Shown one piece after another: positions 36,862 to 46,498 of a stretch of 64,000 nt of DNA. The notes beneath the pieces were generated by a model. That model was not told the DNA's origin, did not search any database, and saw only the letters and a list, made by a program, of their open reading frames with translations. The stretch comes from CAYUAI01 sp964442745. Its GTDB lineage: Bacteria; Pseudomonadota; Gammaproteobacteria; S012-40. A program made the position numbers and the translations under genes. Within the stretch, counting starts at the first letter, position 1. Every line of letters starts with the position of its first letter. Location of the stretch: NCBI GenBank assembly GCA_964442745.1, contig CAYUAI010000001.1, positions 1-64,000 on the forward strand. The letters run 5' to 3'.

Positions 36862-36883
36862 CATATCAAATCCCTATCGAGTA

Positions 36884-38158
36884 TTAATCAGAAGCTACTC
36901 GGTCTTTACCTTCATACATCAGCAGCGGTTCGGTCTTGCCTTTAATCGCATCTGCATCGAGAATCACTTTACTTACATCATTCATTGATGGCAACTCATA
37001 CATGATATCAAGCAAAACATTTTCCAGTATGGACCTTAACCCACGTGCCCCAGTCTTACGCTCCATTGCACGGCAAGCAATCGCATGTAGAGCATCATCC
37101 CGAAATTCTAGCTCGCAACCCTCGAGATCAAAAAGCTTACCATACTGCTTAGTAACCGCATTTTTAGGCTCGGTTAACACACGAACTAGCGCACGCTCGT
37201 CAAGCTCATCCAGAGTAGCAATAACCGGTAGGCGACCAATAAACTCAGGAATCAAGCCGTACTTAACTAAATCCTCGGGACCAACCTTTTTAAGGATCTC
37301 AATATCATCACTGCTATCAGCTTTACTCTTAACTTCCGCAGCAAAACCAATACCGCCTTTTTCCGTCCGATCCCGAATAATTCTATCAAGACCAGAAAAA
37401 GCACCACCACAAATAAACAAAATATTCGCCGTATTTACTTGCAAAAACTCTTGCTGAGGATGCTTTCGACCACCTTGTGGAGGAACCGACGCAATAGTCC
37501 CCTCTATCAGCTTTAATAACGCTTGCTGGACACCTTCACCGGAGACATCTCGTGTGATTGAAGGATTGTCAGACTTGCGCGAAATCTTATCAATTTCGTC
37601 AATATAGACAATGCCTGTTTGCGCTTTTTCCACATCATAATCACACTTTTGGAGTAGCTTTTGGATGATGTTTTCTACATCTTCGCCCACATACCCAGCT
37701 TCGGTCAAAGTCGTTGCATCGGCAATGGTAAACGGTACATTAAGCAACCGAGCCAACGTCTCAGCCAATAACGTTTTACCAGAACCGGTAGGACCTAAAA
37801 GCAAAATGTTACTTTTTGATAGCTCTACTTCATCTTTTTTCAGTCCAGCATCCAAACGCTTGTAGTGATTATACACCGCCACCGCCAAGATTTTCTTTGC
37901 ACGATTCTGGCCTATCACATACTCGTCCAATACTTCATTAATTTCCCGAGGCGTCGGCAATTTATTACCTTGAATAGAAGGTGACTTTTCTTGAACTTCT
38001 TCTCGGATAATATCATTACAGAGCTCAACACATTCGTCACAAACGAATACTGAAGGTCCTGCAATTAATTTTCTAACTTCATGCTGGCTTTTGCCACAGA
38101 AAGAGCAATACAATAATTTATCGCCACTGCTGTTTTTGCCATGCCCGTCATCACTCAT
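36884..38158 (-). CDS. clpX: ATP-dependent Clp protease ATP-binding subunit ClpX
   Basis: AAA+ unfoldase that feeds tagged substrates to ClpP and also acts alone as a remodeller. At 424 residues it equals E. coli ClpX. The N-terminal zinc-binding domain (about 15-55) has the pattern YCSFCGKSQHEV ... VFVCDECVELC. Walker A is LLGPTGSGKTLLAETLA near 122-138 and Walker B is GIVYIDEIDKISRKSDN near 188-204. The RKH loop region and sensor-2 GARGLRSILE follow. GAGGTGG lies 4 bases upstream of the ATG. It lies 372 bases after clpP, so a separate promoter is likely. Confidence 0.97.
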   Translation of the reverse strand: MSDDGHGKNSSGDKLLYCSFCGKSQHEVRKLIAGPSVFVCDECVELCNDIIREEVQEKSPSIQGNKLPTPREINEVLDEYVIGQNRAKKILAVAVYNHYKRLDAGLKKDEVELSKSNILLLGPTGSGKTLLAETLARLLNVPFTIADATTLTEAGYVGEDVENIIQKLLQKCDYDVEKAQTGIVYIDEIDKISRKSDNPSITRDVSGEGVQQALLKLIEGTIASVPPQGGRKHPQQEFLQVNTANILFICGGAFSGLDRIIRDRTEKGGIGFAAEVKSKADSSDDIEILKKVGPEDLVKYGLIPEFIGRLPVIATLDELDERALVRVLTEPKNAVTKQYGKLFDLEGCELEFRDDALHAIACRAMERKTGARGLRSILENVLLDIMYELPSMNDVSKVILDADAIKGKTEPLLMYEGKDRVASD

Positions 38159-38530
38159 GGGTCCACCTCGCTGCTTGTGGTGTACTAGATCTACAACGCG
38201 ATACCAAATGCGCTAAAAACAAATCCAGTTTGATCAATAGCAATTAAATAATCCTTACCCACTACATTTAATAATATGTTTAGAGGACCGCAATGCGGCT
38301 ACATGGCGTTTTAAACAGCCATGAACTAAATTTTTCATAAATATTCCCGACCTTCCCTCGACAAAATTATCATGTATATCTCTATAGAGCTTAAACAAAG
38401 CCTCGATTTCAGCTAATGACAATAAATTTTACATACTTGCTGGGTAAATAAGACTGTCCGATCAAAAACACACCGCCGACATTAAATTCAACTTGCTAAC
38501 TGATTCGCACGCCCAGGCATTAATAAAATA
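38159..38530. other. Intergenic region between clpP and clpX
   Basis: 372 AT-rich bases without a supported gene. A plus-strand frame near 38493-38747 is the shadow of clpP. The clpX promoter is presumably here; I see no strong terminator and no confident -35/-10 pair. Confidence 0.45.
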
Positions 38531-39154
38531 TTACGAATTATCTTTAGCTAGAGCCTCTCCCCGCGAAGATAATACACTATCAATCAAACCATATTCTACG
38601 GCATCTTCTCCACCCATGAAGAAATCTCGATCCGTATCAATCTGTATTTTATCTAGGGGTTGGCCCGTGTGTTTAGCCATAATGTTATTCAATCGCTCTC
38701 TCGCCCTAAGTATTTCTTTTGTGTGTATTTCTAAGTCTGCAGCTTGACCTTGAAAACCAGCTAATGGCTGATGGATCATCATTCTTGAATGAGGCAAGCA
38801 ATGCCGCTTATTGGCGGCGCCACCACACAATAACAATGCCCCCATACTTGCCGCCTGACCAATACATAAAGTACTAACATCCGGTTTAATAAACTGCATG
38901 GTATCATAAATAGATAACCCCGCACTGACTGAACCACCGGGGGAATTAATATACAAATAAATATCTTTATCGGGATTCTCTGATTCTAAGAATAAAAGTT
39001 GAGCAACAACCAAGTTAGCCATATGATCTTCCACCTGACCAACTAAAAAGATAACACGCTCCTTTAGCAGGCGGGAATAAATGTCAAAAGCCCGCTCACC
39101 ACGTCCCGTTTGCTCAACAACCATTGGCACTAAATTCATTTCTATTGGGCTCAA
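38531..39154 (-). CDS. clpP: ATP-dependent Clp protease proteolytic subunit
   Basis: Serine protease that forms the double heptameric chamber used by ClpX and ClpA. I start at the TTG at 39154 because AGGAAG lies 6 bases upstream. The result is 207 residues, the same as E. coli ClpP. Alternatives are a TTG six codons earlier or an ATG five codons later. LVPMVVEQTGRGERAFDIYS is the family start. GQAASMGALLLCGG supplies the catalytic Ser and LPHSRMMIHQPLAGFQGQA supplies the catalytic His, with Asp further on. It lies between tig and clpX. Confidence 0.95.
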   Translation of the reverse strand: MSPIEMNLVPMVVEQTGRGERAFDIYSRLLKERVIFLVGQVEDHMANLVVAQLLFLESENPDKDIYLYINSPGGSVSAGLSIYDTMQFIKPDVSTLCIGQAASMGALLLCGGAANKRHCLPHSRMMIHQPLAGFQGQAADLEIHTKEILRARERLNNIMAKHTGQPLDKIQIDTDRDFFMGGEDAVEYGLIDSVLSSRGEALAKDNS

Positions 39155-39218
39155 GCTATTCTTCCTTTTCAAAACAGGTCATATATTCAGCATCATCCTT
39201 TTTCTGAAGGGGCTAACG

Positions 39219-40523
39219 CTATTCTTTTCCGACAAGTTTGTCAAATGTTGTTACAGTATCAGTGATTTGAACTCGCTCCAGAAGCCAATTGATGACTTGG
39301 TTCTCAAGCACCAATGATTCCACTTCTGCCAATCGACTTTTATCCTCATAGTACCAACTAACCACTTGGCTTGGATCACCATAAGCCGATGCAATATTAT
39401 TCACTTCAGCACGGACTTTTTCAGCGGCAGCTGTTAAAGCACCTTTGTTAATAATTTCCGAAAATAATAGCACTAGCGCACTACGCCGTCGGGCCTCCGC
39501 TTCAAATTGTTGCGGCTTAAACGCTTCAGCGCCTATATTTTGACCATGCTGCCTACTTACTTGAGCATTCATTTGTTTAGCAATCAGCTCACTTTCCTCT
39601 TGAACCCTAATTTTAGGTAATTCAATCGGATTTTTTTCTAGGAGCGCGTCAATTATTTGGCTTTTAACCTTAGCCTTCATGGCTCGATCTAATTCACGTC
39701 GCATATTTTGGCGCACATCATTACTCAAAGCATCAACCGTACCCGCTTTCACTTCCAATAATTTTGCGAAATCGTCATTCACTTCAGGCAGTGTTGGATA
39801 TTCAGTCGCGGTAACAACAACCGAAAAATGAGCCGCTCTGCCCGCAAGCTCCGTTTTAGTATAATTCTCGGGAAATGTAATATCAAACGCAACTGTATCG
39901 CTTGAATTCGCACCAAGCAGCTGATCTTCAAATCCAGGAATCATTGAGTTGGAACCAAGAATTACCTTAGCATCCGTTGCCCGACCGCCCTCAAAGGGGA
40001 CCTGCTCAATGGTTCCCTCGAAATTGATTGTCAGCCGATCGCCTTGCTCCGCCCCCCCATCACGCAGGCTCCATTGGCAATGCTGTTTTCTTAGGCTTTC
40101 TATCACTTTGTTAATGTCATCGTCAGTAATATCAGCCGTTGGACGTTCAATTTGTATCGTCTCAAGACCCATTAACTCGATGTCAGGATATACTTCAAAG
40201 GTTGCAGTATACTCAAACGCTTCGCCAGGTTTATTTTTGGTCGGTGAAATTTGAGGCGTACCTGCCAATTTAAGCTTTTGTTGCATAATGGCTTCCGACA
40301 GGCTTTCTTGGATCATACTATCCAGCACTTCCAGGCGAATACGCTTACCATATCGCTGCTGCATGACCTTGAAAGGCACTTTGCCAGGCCGAAATCCAGC
40401 AATCTTGACTTTAGATCCCATTGAGTCTAAACGAGATTTCACCTCTTCCTCAATACGCTCCTCAGGAACCGCTATAGTCAGTCGCCGCTCTAACCCTTCG
40501 GTGGCTTCAACAGATACCTGCAT
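39219..40523 (-). CDS. tig: Trigger factor
   Basis: Ribosome-bound chaperone and prolyl isomerase that meets nascent chains at the exit tunnel. The 434-residue protein (E. coli 432) has the ribosome-binding N domain (1-115). Its signature VKIAGFRPGKVPFKVMQQRY lies near residues 38-57. The FKBP-like domain (about 150-245) has GDRLTINFEGTIEQVPFEGG and LGSNSMIPGFEDQLLGA. A long helical C domain with the substrate cradle follows. It starts the tig-clpP-clpX-lon run, with tRNA-Leu 240 bases upstream. Confidence 0.96.
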   Translation of the reverse strand: MQVSVEATEGLERRLTIAVPEERIEEEVKSRLDSMGSKVKIAGFRPGKVPFKVMQQRYGKRIRLEVLDSMIQESLSEAIMQQKLKLAGTPQISPTKNKPGEAFEYTATFEVYPDIELMGLETIQIERPTADITDDDINKVIESLRKQHCQWSLRDGGAEQGDRLTINFEGTIEQVPFEGGRATDAKVILGSNSMIPGFEDQLLGANSSDTVAFDITFPENYTKTELAGRAAHFSVVVTATEYPTLPEVNDDFAKLLEVKAGTVDALSNDVRQNMRRELDRAMKAKVKSQIIDALLEKNPIELPKIRVQEESELIAKQMNAQVSRQHGQNIGAEAFKPQQFEAEARRRSALVLLFSEIINKGALTAAAEKVRAEVNNIASAYGDPSQVVSWYYEDKSRLAEVESLVLENQVINWLLERVQITDTVTTFDKLVGKE

Positions 40524-40763
40524 TTTTTTACCTCATTAAGCCTTGATAGATATTCACATCTATATTTATTTTAAACCAAACAATTACAGCACCATCCATC
40601 CAGCTTACGTCCTGTATGCAATGCCATCATCATGACTTAAAATTGCAGTAAGCGGATTCTCAAAAAAACAATAATTGTTCAAATTTGGAATAACGAACTA
40701 GATGATGAAATCGTTTGCCGTTTCAAAGTCTACAAAAGAAAATTACTCAAAAATAATCGTTTG

Positions 40764-40848
<85 letters not shown>

Positions 40849-41015
40849 TGCAAACTTTTAAAATCTTAGGAACTAAAAATATTAAACTCAAACAAATACC
40901 AACTACACTCATGCCGGCCAAGCACCCAAATCTCAACCATAATGGCCTCGTGTTATATCAAATAATAGGCAACTTGCAAACAATGTTAGCCACATCAAAC
41001 AAAATATCGTTGTGA

Positions 41016-41088
<73 letters not shown>

Positions 41089-41105
41089 CACAATAAAGGC
41101 GTGAC

Positions 41106-41134
41106 AGTAAACCAAAAAGCAGCGGCTTTTTCAA
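41106..41134 (-). promoter_or_regulatory. Sigma-70 promoter of tRNA-Lys
   Basis: On the minus strand TTGAAA (41134-41129), a 17-base spacer and TTTACT (41111-41106) are followed by a GTCACGCC discriminator. The tRNA begins 17 bases after the -10, as expected for a stable-RNA promoter. tRNA-Leu downstream may be on the same transcript. Confidence 0.6.
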
Positions 41135-41159
41135 TAGCCCAAACGACAATCCAATCAAA

Positions 41160-42303
41160 TTATCTAAAATTCAGCGATTTAACGGTTAAAGTCAAGCCAA
41201 TCATACAAAATATTGCGGATACTGTAAAAACAAAGCTTGCCCCTTTATCACTCCATAAATAACCACTAAACAAAGCGCCCGCAACACCACCCGCCCCAAA
41301 GCTGACACTGGAATACAAGGCTTGACCACGTCCTTGCAACCCTCCAGAAAACCAGGTATGAACGAGATGAATCACCACCGCATGATACATCCCAAAACTG
41401 GCTGCGTGCAACAATTGAGCAACGATAATTATTGATAAATACTCAACATAATAGCCAATCAGCAACCATCGAATACCAGCCAGCACAAAACAAACGATCA
41501 ACAAATGCTTCGCATCGAACTGCTGCAGCCATCGGCACATAAACAAAAATACGATAATTTCAGCCACCACGCCCAATGCCCATAACTGACCAATTACGCG
41601 ACGGGAATACCCAGACTCCTCGATAAAAATACTATAAAAGGCGTAATAAGGACCATGGCTGGCCTGCATCAAAAAACAAATAACGAATAATACAATAACA
41701 GGCGGCTGCGCCAACACCGTCAACAAACTCACTGAATCCGAGGGAGATGGTTTGTTATTAGCTTCCGGTGCTAACAAACTTAATAGCCAAATAATAACCA
41801 ATATCACAAAAATAATGGTCGGCACGTGGCTGACACCAAACCGCTCTAAAAACGGCCCAGTGACAGATACAACGAAAACAAAACCGATAGAGCCCCATAA
41901 CCGTATATTACTGTATTGATGAGACTGATCACCAAGATGACTCAGCGTCACTGCTTCGAATTGAGGCAAGGTTGCATTCCAGAAAAAACTAAACAACAAC
42001 ATGACTAGCGCCATCCAGACATAACTTTCCCCCCAAAACACACCCAAAAACGAGATCGCCGCCCCCAGCGAGCTAATTTGTATGATTTTTACTCGTCGTA
42101 GCGAGGAATCCGCTAACCATGCCCACAGAATAGGGTGCAACCATCTTTGTTGCCATTAAAATGGCCAACAACTCACCAATCTCAAGTGCAGAAAAACCAA
42201 CCGATTGTAAATAAAGCCCCCAGTACGGCATAATTACGCCCAGGCTGGCAAAATAAAAACCAGACAATCGCCAATAAGGCAGATTAACGCGGGAGGATAT
42301 CAC
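41160..42303 (-). pseudogene. MFS transporter of the phenylpropionate permease (HcaT) type, frameshifted
   Basis: Two overlapping frames make one 12-helix major facilitator protein. The first (42303 to about 42130) gives FYFASLGVIMPYWGLYLQSV then LLAILMATKMVAPY. The second continues LWAWLADSSLRRVKIIQ and runs to 41160. At 42129-42130 the minus strand reads CCCTATTCTG; removing one T joins the frames as VAPYLWAWLADSS, the usual loop 2-3 motif of this family. The repaired protein would be about 380 residues. Downstream motifs such as GRGQALYSSVSFGAGGVAGA are intact. The single base looks like a recent mutation or a sequencing error. aroC lies 7 bases upstream. Confidence 0.8.
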
Positions 42304-42309
42304 TCAGTC

Positions 42310-43404
42310 TCAACACTTAAGAATATCCGGAGTGGCCGTTGATATGCCAAAATTCTGCCCACGATGACGCAATAAGTGATCCATAAGCACCATCGCCAAC
42401 ATCGCTTCCGCAATGGGCGTTGCACGAATTCCCACACATGGATCATGCCGTCCGGTGGTCACTACTTTCAGAGCCTGCCCATCAATGTCAATGCTCTGGC
42501 CAGGTAAGCGTAAACTTGAGGTGGGTTTTAGGGCAATGCTTACCATAATATCCTGACCCGATGAAATACCCCCTAATGTACCGCCCGCCTGATTGCTTAA
42601 AAAACCCTGTGGCGTTATCTCATCCCGGTGTTCCGTCCCTTTTTGCTCCACACAGGAAAAACCCGCACCAATTTCTACCCCTTTGACGGCATTAATGCTC
42701 ATCAAAGCATGGGCAATATCGGCATCCAACCGATCAAAAATAGGCTCACCTAAACCAACGGGTACGCCAGAGGCCACGACATTCACTCGTGCACCAATAG
42801 AATTCCCTTCTTTACGCAGCGCATCCATATAGGCCTCAAGTGCCGGGACTTGACTCACATCTGGGAAAAAAAATGGGTTATTTTCCACCTCTGACCAATT
42901 AAAGTCATGAGGCTTAATGGGACCTAATTGTGCAACATAACCCCGAATTTTAACACCATGTTGAAGCTGTAAATACTTTTTTGCAATGGCACCGGCGGCA
43001 ACCCGGACGGCCGTTTCCCGTGCCGACGACCGCCCTCCCCCACGATAATCCCGAATGCCATATTTTTGCCAATAAGTATAATCAGCATGCCCTGGTCGAA
43101 AACTACGCTTAATTTCAGCATAGTCTTTAGAACGCTGGTCCACGTTGTTAATCAATAGACCAATGGGAGTACCCGTTGTTTTTCCTTCAAAAACCCCCGA
43201 AAGAATTTTGACTTCATCGCTTTCCCGACGCTGTGTCGTATGCCGCGATTTGCCCGGTCGCCGTCGATCAAGATCAACTTGCATGTCTGCTTCCGTTAAA
43301 TCCATCCCGGGTGGACAACCATCAACGATACCACCAATAGCAGGCCCATGACTTTCACCAAACGTAGTAACGGCAAATAATTTTCCAAACGTATTACCTG
43401 ACAT
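42310..43404 (-). CDS. aroC: Chorismate synthase
   Basis: Last step of the shikimate pathway: anti-1,4-elimination of phosphate from EPSP to give chorismate, needing reduced FMN. The 364-residue protein (E. coli 361) starts MSGNTFGKLFAVTTFGESHG, a near-invariant opening. It also has RRPGKSRHTTQRRE near residues 48-61, DYRGGGRSSARETAVRVAAG near 119-138, and GGISSGQDIMVSIALKPTSS near 277-296. It lies 81 bases after prmB; aroC beside prmB is a common gammaproteobacterial arrangement. Confidence 0.97.
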   Translation of the reverse strand: MSGNTFGKLFAVTTFGESHGPAIGGIVDGCPPGMDLTEADMQVDLDRRRPGKSRHTTQRRESDEVKILSGVFEGKTTGTPIGLLINNVDQRSKDYAEIKRSFRPGHADYTYWQKYGIRDYRGGGRSSARETAVRVAAGAIAKKYLQLQHGVKIRGYVAQLGPIKPHDFNWSEVENNPFFFPDVSQVPALEAYMDALRKEGNSIGARVNVVASGVPVGLGEPIFDRLDADIAHALMSINAVKGVEIGAGFSCVEQKGTEHRDEITPQGFLSNQAGGTLGGISSGQDIMVSIALKPTSSLRLPGQSIDIDGQALKVVTTGRHDPCVGIRATPIAEAMLAMVLMDHLLRHRGQNFGISTATPDILKC

Positions 43405-43485
43405 ATTTCTATACTTTTAAAATTTAACCAAAAACAGAAAAAACTAACGATAATTATGTCTCTGACAGCGTTCTTCAAGCCCCCG

Positions 43486-44391
43486 CTAAAAACATTCATC
43501 CAACTGTGCTTTAGTGATAACAAAAACGCCCTCACCACCATGTTCAAAATCCAACCACAGCAAAGGAATCTCAGGAAATTTTCTCATCATTGCTTGCTGA
43601 CTTGCTCCGACCTCCGCAATAAGCACCCCGCCAGGATTCAAAGCTTTTTTAGCCTGCTGCAACAAAGGGGTAATCAAACTTAACCCATCGCTCCCTGCGG
43701 CTAACCCTAAAACCGGCTCATGAAAGTACTCCTTAGGCATCCCCGCCAATTCAGTTTGGTCCACATACGGGGGGTTCGTTACGATAATATCATAACGCTT
43801 ATCGCTCAAATTACCATAAAGGTCTGAATATATTAAATTAACTCTTTTTGATACAGCATGCCGCTCAACATTAATTTTGGCAACGGCTAATGCCTCTTCA
43901 GAAATATCAGAAGCATCGACCACCGCCTCAGGAAAAGCATGAGCACAAGCGATTGCAATACAACCACTCCCAGTGCATAAATCAAGTATATTTTTTATAC
44001 GACGGGTATCCACCCATGGCTCAAATTGCTGCTCGATAACTTCAGCTAACGGAGACCGGGGAACCAAAACACGCTCATCCACATAAAATTGCAAGCCTGC
44101 AAACCACGCTTCCTTGAGCAAGTAAGGCAAAGGGATTCGCTCTTGAACACGCCGCTCAATTAACGCAAGAATAGCCTGTTTTTCAGACAAGAGAAGTCGT
44201 GACTCCATAAAATGCCCAGGCAAGTCATGAGGCAAATGTAATATATGCAACACGAGCGCTGTCGCTTCATCCAGCGCATTATCAGTACCATGCCCAAAAT
44301 ATAGCGACGCGGCATTAAACTCACTCACCGCATATCGAGTGACATCACGAAGCGTCTGCAACTGTGCCAATACGGATGTTTGCTCACCCAT
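43486..44391 (-). CDS. prmB: Ribosomal protein uL3 glutamine N5-methyltransferase
   Basis: Uses S-adenosylmethionine to methylate a glutamine of ribosomal protein L3 during 50S assembly. The 301-residue protein (E. coli 310) has an N-terminal helical domain (about 1-95). VDERVLVPRSPLAEVIEQQF near residues 98-117 and ILDLCTGSGCIAIACAHAFP near 128-147 (SAM motif I) follow, then IIVTNPPYVDQTEL near 197-210, the NPPY catalytic motif. PrmB is separated from PrmC by its PRSP rather than PRxDTE motif. It precedes aroC. Confidence 0.95.
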   Translation of the reverse strand: MGEQTSVLAQLQTLRDVTRYAVSEFNAASLYFGHGTDNALDEATALVLHILHLPHDLPGHFMESRLLLSEKQAILALIERRVQERIPLPYLLKEAWFAGLQFYVDERVLVPRSPLAEVIEQQFEPWVDTRRIKNILDLCTGSGCIAIACAHAFPEAVVDASDISEEALAVAKINVERHAVSKRVNLIYSDLYGNLSDKRYDIIVTNPPYVDQTELAGMPKEYFHEPVLGLAAGSDGLSLITPLLQQAKKALNPGGVLIAEVGASQQAMMRKFPEIPLLWLDFEHGGEGVFVITKAQLDECF

Positions 44392-44901
44392 TATAAAGAA
44401 TCATACCCTATCATCCTGAAAAATTAGAAAAATACCCGCGCTACTCAAGTGCAATGCAGTCAATACGCTGGGCACGCCCTCGCAAAAAATAGCCAACACG
44501 ACGCCATCACTCAAAACTAACGCAACTGAACGTACACCTAACAATGACAGAACAAAAGTGAGGCGACCTGACAGGCCTCGCCGAAATCATGTCGTTTTTC
44601 CAGCAGACAGGCATCTTCAACAACTTGATAGGCCGACACCACATGCGGCGGCTCCACGGCCTCCCCCATCAGCTATAGCGATAGAGCAACTTAATAACAA
44701 GTCGCTATTCTCGGCACCATCATACATGAGCACGAAATAAACTGCTTTCAAATTATCCATGGATTGTCCGATTTAGTTGCACATGACATTATATATCTAA
44801 CCAACGCATATATTTAACCAACTCGGATAAAATGCCATAGGCTTATCGTATTACCAAGCGAAATCAACCCATTTTTTTGGGTAAACAAGGATGCCACCTC
44901 T
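44392..44901. other. Divergent intergenic region between prmB and the Ser/Thr kinase operon
   Basis: About 510 bases without a supported gene. A 60-codon plus frame at 44558-44740 has an Arg/Pro-rich, low-complexity product and no ribosome binding site. A small GAGGC/GCCTC inverted repeat lies near 44561-44581. A possible promoter for the kinase operon is listed at 44764-44792. Confidence 0.5.
44764..44792 (+). promoter_or_regulatory. Possible sigma-70 promoter of the kinase operon
   Basis: TTGTCC, a 17-base spacer and CATTAT lie about 110 bases before the kinase start. Both hexamers deviate from consensus, so this is tentative. Confidence 0.3.
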
Positions 44902-46494
44902 ATGAAACAAAACATCGGCCGCTATCAAATCATTGGAACACTAGGCCAAGGTGCAATGGCAACCGTCTACAAAGCCCATGACCCTAGAATAAATAGGGAT
45001 CTTGCCATTAAGGTTTTACGAGAAGAACACTGCATTGATGCAGAATACCGTATCCGTTTTGTCAGGGAAGCACATGCGGTTGGGACATTATCCCATCCAA
45101 ATATCGTTACCATTTACGATATTGGCGAAATCGACAACACCCCCTATATTGCCATGGAGTTGCTTAGTGGTACTCCGCTCGACGAGGTAATGAAGTCAGA
45201 AAATAAACTTTCCTTAAAAGAAATTTTACAGATTACGATCCAGCTCTCACTGGCCTTAGATTTCGCTCATCACAAAGGCATTGTGCATCGCGATATTAAA
45301 CCGAGCAATATTATACTCGTTGACCAGGAAACCGTAAAAGTCACCGACTTTGGTATCGCAAAAATCGAAGCGATGGACATGACCCAGCATACCCAAATGG
45401 GTGAAGTACTGGGTACCCCACAATATATGTCTCCTGAACAAGTGCTTGGTAAACAAGCAGACGCACGCTCGGATCTTTTTTCAATCGGTGTCATTTTGTA
45501 TCAAATGCTCACCGGCAGAAAACCGTTTTTAGCCAAAACTCTGGCGACCCTGTTATTTCAAATTGCAACCGAAAACCCAGAACCCATTGGCCAACTTGCC
45601 CCGACCCTACCCAACTCACTCAAACAAATAATCGACAAACTACTTAAAAAAAATCCAGAACAACGGTTTCAATCCGGTCAACAATTAGCTCACGCCCTCC
45701 AATGTGCACTCGATGACCTCGTCGAACAAACACACAACAAGACAAGAATCATACCTATTCGCATCAAGTGGTCTCTCATCATGGGAATTGCGGTATGCAT
45801 TACCTTCATTGCCTGCGGCTCTTTTCTTTATCGTGATCACTACAAATTAATGAATGAACAAGCGCTCAACTACGGAAGTTCTTTAGTCAAGTTCATTGCC
45901 ACAGAAAGCGCTGAGTCAGTATTAAGTGAAGACTGGGCTTCTGTTGAATTATTTGTACATGACGCCGTTGAGCGTCAACAGTTCAGCTATCTAACGATCA
46001 TTGATCACAATCATATAATCCGAGGCCATAATGAACCCAGTCAACTTGGTTTAAAGTATAACCCATCATTTACAAAATCAGAACTGATTAGTCACAACCC
46101 CTTAGTCACAGTGAAAAGTTATATCTCTCAAGACAAACAGACGATTCTAGACTTTAATGCACCCATTTTATACAAAGATATTGAAATAGGACGTACTCAT
46201 CTCGGCCTTCCTCAAGCACCCTTGGAAAATGTAGCGAATCAAACCATACTCATGCTTGGTATACTCATGTTGACTACCTTGCTATCGGTCACAATCATTG
46301 CATACATTTTGGGTAAACTGTTATCACAACCCATCAATGCATTACAAAAAGCACTGAGGGAAATATCGATTGGCCATTTGTCCTATCGTATCAGTTCTGA
46401 ACGTAAAGATGAATTTGGTGAATTATTCTCGAAATTTAATGAAATGGCAGAAACCCTGCAAAGAAGAGATGAAAAAAAATCGGAAAAACAGTAA
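44902..46494 (+). CDS. Membrane Ser/Thr protein kinase with periplasmic sensor and C-terminal HAMP
   Basis: Hanks-type kinase of 530 residues. Kinase domain about 8-270: Gly loop GTLGQGAMATVYKA (12-25), catalytic Lys-37 in AIKVL, HRDIKPSN (129-136), DFG (149-151) and SPE (177-179), so all catalytic residues are present. TM1 is about 290-310. A periplasmic domain of about 135 residues, probably Cache-like by its TIIDHNHIIRGHNEPSQLG segment, follows. TM2 is about 448-470. A HAMP domain (about 471-523, with QPINALQKAL and DEFGEL) ends the protein with no output domain after it. The kinase N-terminal to a sensor-TM-HAMP array is an unusual order. The deacetylase gene starts 4 bases downstream. 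It probably senses an envelope or external signal; the substrate is unknown. Confidence 0.88.
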   Translation: MKQNIGRYQIIGTLGQGAMATVYKAHDPRINRDLAIKVLREEHCIDAEYRIRFVREAHAVGTLSHPNIVTIYDIGEIDNTPYIAMELLSGTPLDEVMKSENKLSLKEILQITIQLSLALDFAHHKGIVHRDIKPSNIILVDQETVKVTDFGIAKIEAMDMTQHTQMGEVLGTPQYMSPEQVLGKQADARSDLFSIGVILYQMLTGRKPFLAKTLATLLFQIATENPEPIGQLAPTLPNSLKQIIDKLLKKNPEQRFQSGQQLAHALQCALDDLVEQTHNKTRIIPIRIKWSLIMGIAVCITFIACGSFLYRDHYKLMNEQALNYGSSLVKFIATESAESVLSEDWASVELFVHDAVERQQFSYLTIIDHNHIIRGHNEPSQLGLKYNPSFTKSELISHNPLVTVKSYISQDKQTILDFNAPILYKDIEIGRTHLGLPQAPLENVANQTILMLGILMLTTLLSVTIIAYILGKLLSQPINALQKALREISIGHLSYRISSERKDEFGELFSKFNEMAETLQRRDEKKSEKQ

Positions 46495-46498
46495 TTCA

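Noticed and set aside
44558..44740. 60-codon plus-strand frame before the kinase gene
   Set aside because: Arg/Pro/His-rich low-complexity product without a start signal; looks like chance.
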